A stretch of DNA of 64,000 bases, taken from assembly GCA_014804655.1 (NCBI GenBank), contig JAAUZK010000010.1, forward strand, positions 188,502 through 252,501. Direction: 5' to 3'. Shown here in pieces: positions 62,394-64,000 of the stretch; position 1 is the stretch's first letter; every line of letters begins with the position of its first letter. The notes below the pieces were generated by a model. The model saw only the letters and a list, made by a program, of their open reading frames with translations. It made no database searches and was not told the DNA's origin. The position numbers and the translations under genes are program-made. This stretch comes from Lachnospiraceae bacterium (GTDB taxonomy: Bacteria; Bacillota; Clostridia; Lachnospirales; Lachnospiraceae).

Positions 62394-64000
62394 ATGAAAA
62401 AACACAGAAAATTATTAAGCTTTTTGGCTGTACTGTTATTGCTTATGGGTTATGCGCCCACAGTACATGCGGAAGAGGAAACCGATGAGGACAGAACGCT
62501 TTCACCTTATTTCTATGTAGAAAGTGAAGAGACAGGAGTGGACTGCCTGCCGCTGAAAAGCACGGATGTGAACACAACGATAGAGGGAATCATCGCGGAC
62601 ACTTATGTAGTGCAGACATATGCCAACCAAGGGACGAAGCCGATTAACGCCAGATACATTTTCCCGGCATCGACTAAGGTCACGATACACGGTATGCAGA
62701 TGCAGATCGGGAACCAGATTGTGAAGGCGGTCATTAAGGAAAAGGAAGAGGCGAAGCAGGAATTTGAAACGGCTAAGAGCGAAGGCAAAAGCGCCTCCAT
62801 GCTGTCAGAGCAGAGAGCAAATGTGTTCACGATGGACGTTGCCAATATTATGCCCGGCGATGAGGTGCGGATCGAGCTGCACTATACGGAGCTGATTACG
62901 CCCACAGACGGAACCTATCAGTTTGTCTATCCGACAGTGGTGGGTCCGCGGTATGTGGGTCCCGTGCTGGACGATACGGGAAATCGTGAGGAATGGACAG
63001 GCACAGCGTATCTGCCGGAGGGGACTGCGCCCGCCGATCAATACCATATTAATGTGACGGTTGCCTCCGGTGTGCCGATCTCGTCACTTTCGAGCAACTC
63101 GCATGATGTCAAGATTGACTGGGAAGATAATACGACAGCCCATGTCAGTCTGGCGGACCCGTCGAATTATGCCGGCAATCGGGATTTTATATTGGACTAT
63201 AGACTGACAGGAGAAGAGATCAACACGGGACTTATCACCAGTCAGGGAGAAAATGAGAATTATTTCATGTTAATGATACAGCCGCCGGAACGCTATGAAG
63301 TAGAGGAGATTCCGCCCAGAGAATATATTTTTGTACTGGATGTATCCGGTTCCATGTCGGGATTTCCACTGAATACGGCTAAGAAGCTGATTAATAATCT
63401 GGTATCCGGCCTGCGGGAGACCGATACCTTTAACCTGATCTTATTTTCCGGGGATTCTTTGCAGATGTCAGACAGTTCGGTTCCGGCCACGGAGGAAAAT
63501 GTTAATAAGGCGCTCCGTCTGATTAACGCGCAGAAGGGAGCGGGCGGCACCGAACTGGCTTCCGCACTCGAAGATGCGCTGCAGATTCCGTCGACAGAGG
63601 ACACGTCACGCAATATCGTCATCATAAGCGACGGATACATATACGGAGAGTCAGAAGTATTTGATATGATCAATGACAATATGGATAAGGCGGATTTCTT
63701 TTCCTTCGGTATCGGCTCCGCTGTAAACCGCTATCTGATCGAAGGGATCGCGTCGATCGGACAGGGAGAGCCTTTTATCGTGACTGATGAAAAAGAGGCA
63801 TCCGAGGTGGCGGAAAAGTTCCGCACATACATACAGTCCCCGGTACTGACGGATATCAGAGTAGTTTTTGAAGGAATGGATACTTATGATTTCGAACCCA
63901 CCGTGCTGCCGACGCTGTATGCGCAGAAGCCCATTGTACTACTGGGCAAATGGAGAGGCGAAGCGACTGGAACGATTCGGATCAGCGGCATGACCGGTGA
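62394..64000 (+). CDS. Secreted VIT/VWA domain protein (partial)
   Basis: The gene starts at ATG 62394 (AAGGAAGG upstream) and runs past the end of the window, so it is not complete. A signal peptide (MKKHRKLLSFLAVLLLLMGY, cleavage near VHAEE) is followed by a VIT domain (DTYVVQTYANQGTKPINARY, IMPGDEVRIELHY) and a VWA domain with the MIDAS motif FVLDVSGSMSG and TELASALEDAL. This resembles inter-alpha-trypsin-inhibitor heavy chain-like proteins. The VWA may bind a ligand outside the cell. Confidence 0.88.
   Translation, partial: MKKHRKLLSFLAVLLLLMGYAPTVHAEEETDEDRTLSPYFYVESEETGVDCLPLKSTDVNTTIEGIIADTYVVQTYANQGTKPINARYIFPASTKVTIHGMQMQIGNQIVKAVIKEKEEAKQEFETAKSEGKSASMLSEQRANVFTMDVANIMPGDEVRIELHYTELITPTDGTYQFVYPTVVGPRYVGPVLDDTGNREEWTGTAYLPEGTAPADQYHINVTVASGVPISSLSSNSHDVKIDWEDNTTAHVSLADPSNYAGNRDFILDYRLTGEEINTGLITSQGENENYFMLMIQPPERYEVEEIPPREYIFVLDVSGSMSGFPLNTAKKLINNLVSGLRETDTFNLILFSGDSLQMSDSSVPATEENVNKALRLINAQKGAGGTELASALEDALQIPSTEDTSRNIVIISDGYIYGESEVFDMINDNMDKADFFSFGIGSAVNRYLIEGIASIGQGEPFIVTDEKEASEVAEKFRTYIQSPVLTDIRVVFEGMDTYDFEPTVLPTLYAQKPIVLLGKWRGEATGTIRISGMTG

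Overview
The window looks like a chromosomal segment of a gut-type Firmicute of class Clostridia, most likely Lachnospiraceae (inference from protein content). Core genes have moderate GC, strong AGGAGG-type ribosome binding sites and Gram-positive gene order (hprK, glcK, murB, rapZ, whiA, Crh-like HPr). Between about 19 and 42 kb lies a much more AT-rich accessory island.

Layout. 0-1.1 kb: tail of a ketopantoate-reductase-like gene, an AbrB/PIN toxin-antitoxin pair and a small acidic protein. 1.2-6 kb: a lantibiotic-immunity type ABC exporter (two permeases and an ATPase, minus strand) facing an OmpR-type two-component system, similar in layout to CprABC/CprRK of Clostridioides difficile. 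6-15 kb: housekeeping genes (GH3 beta-glucosidase, CTP synthase, FtsH with a long Gln/Pro tail, UvrC). 15-16.4 kb: a DUF4143-type ATPase preceded by three evenly spaced repeats.

16.5-42 kb is the striking part. Two Agr-like GHKL kinase / LytTR regulator pairs (16.5-18.5 and 39-41 kb) bracket an array of about 20 small, mostly unrelated genes and gene fragments. Several resemble immunity proteins of polymorphic toxin systems (Imm50, Imm32-like, SUKH remnant, EF-Tu-like domain, HEAT-type, LRR) or accessory families (DUF1801, DUF4291). Interspersed are duplicated lipoprotein genes of two families (A: two copies; B: two intact, one broken and one fragment), relics of a papain-like cysteine peptidase whose full copy sits at 41.2 kb, and a large protein of unknown function at 19 kb. 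The same junctions recur: 3' end of the 19 kb gene next to lipoprotein A, and 3' end of the peptidase next to lipoprotein B and its hairpin. I infer that an ancestral module (19 kb gene, lipoprotein A, peptidase, lipoprotein B) has been repeatedly copied and broken while cargo genes were inserted. No full toxin gene is visible here.

42-47.5 kb: MntP with a Mn2+-type (yybP-ykoY) riboswitch, an XRE regulator with membrane segments, and a FtsX-type permease and its ATPase separated by a 225-bp palindromic element. 47.7-55 kb: a carbon-control and cell-envelope cluster (HPr kinase, glucokinase, MurB, RapZ, WhiA, an HPr paralogue with Glu at position 15), then a lipid kinase and class II aldolase. 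55-64 kb: alpha/beta hydrolase, alanine/glycine:cation symporter, PD-(D/E)XK transposase-family protein, a membrane protein, a broken tyrosine integrase, cyclophilin, GNAT acetyltransferase and a secreted VIT/VWA protein that runs off the end.

All family names come from reading the translations; no database search was possible.
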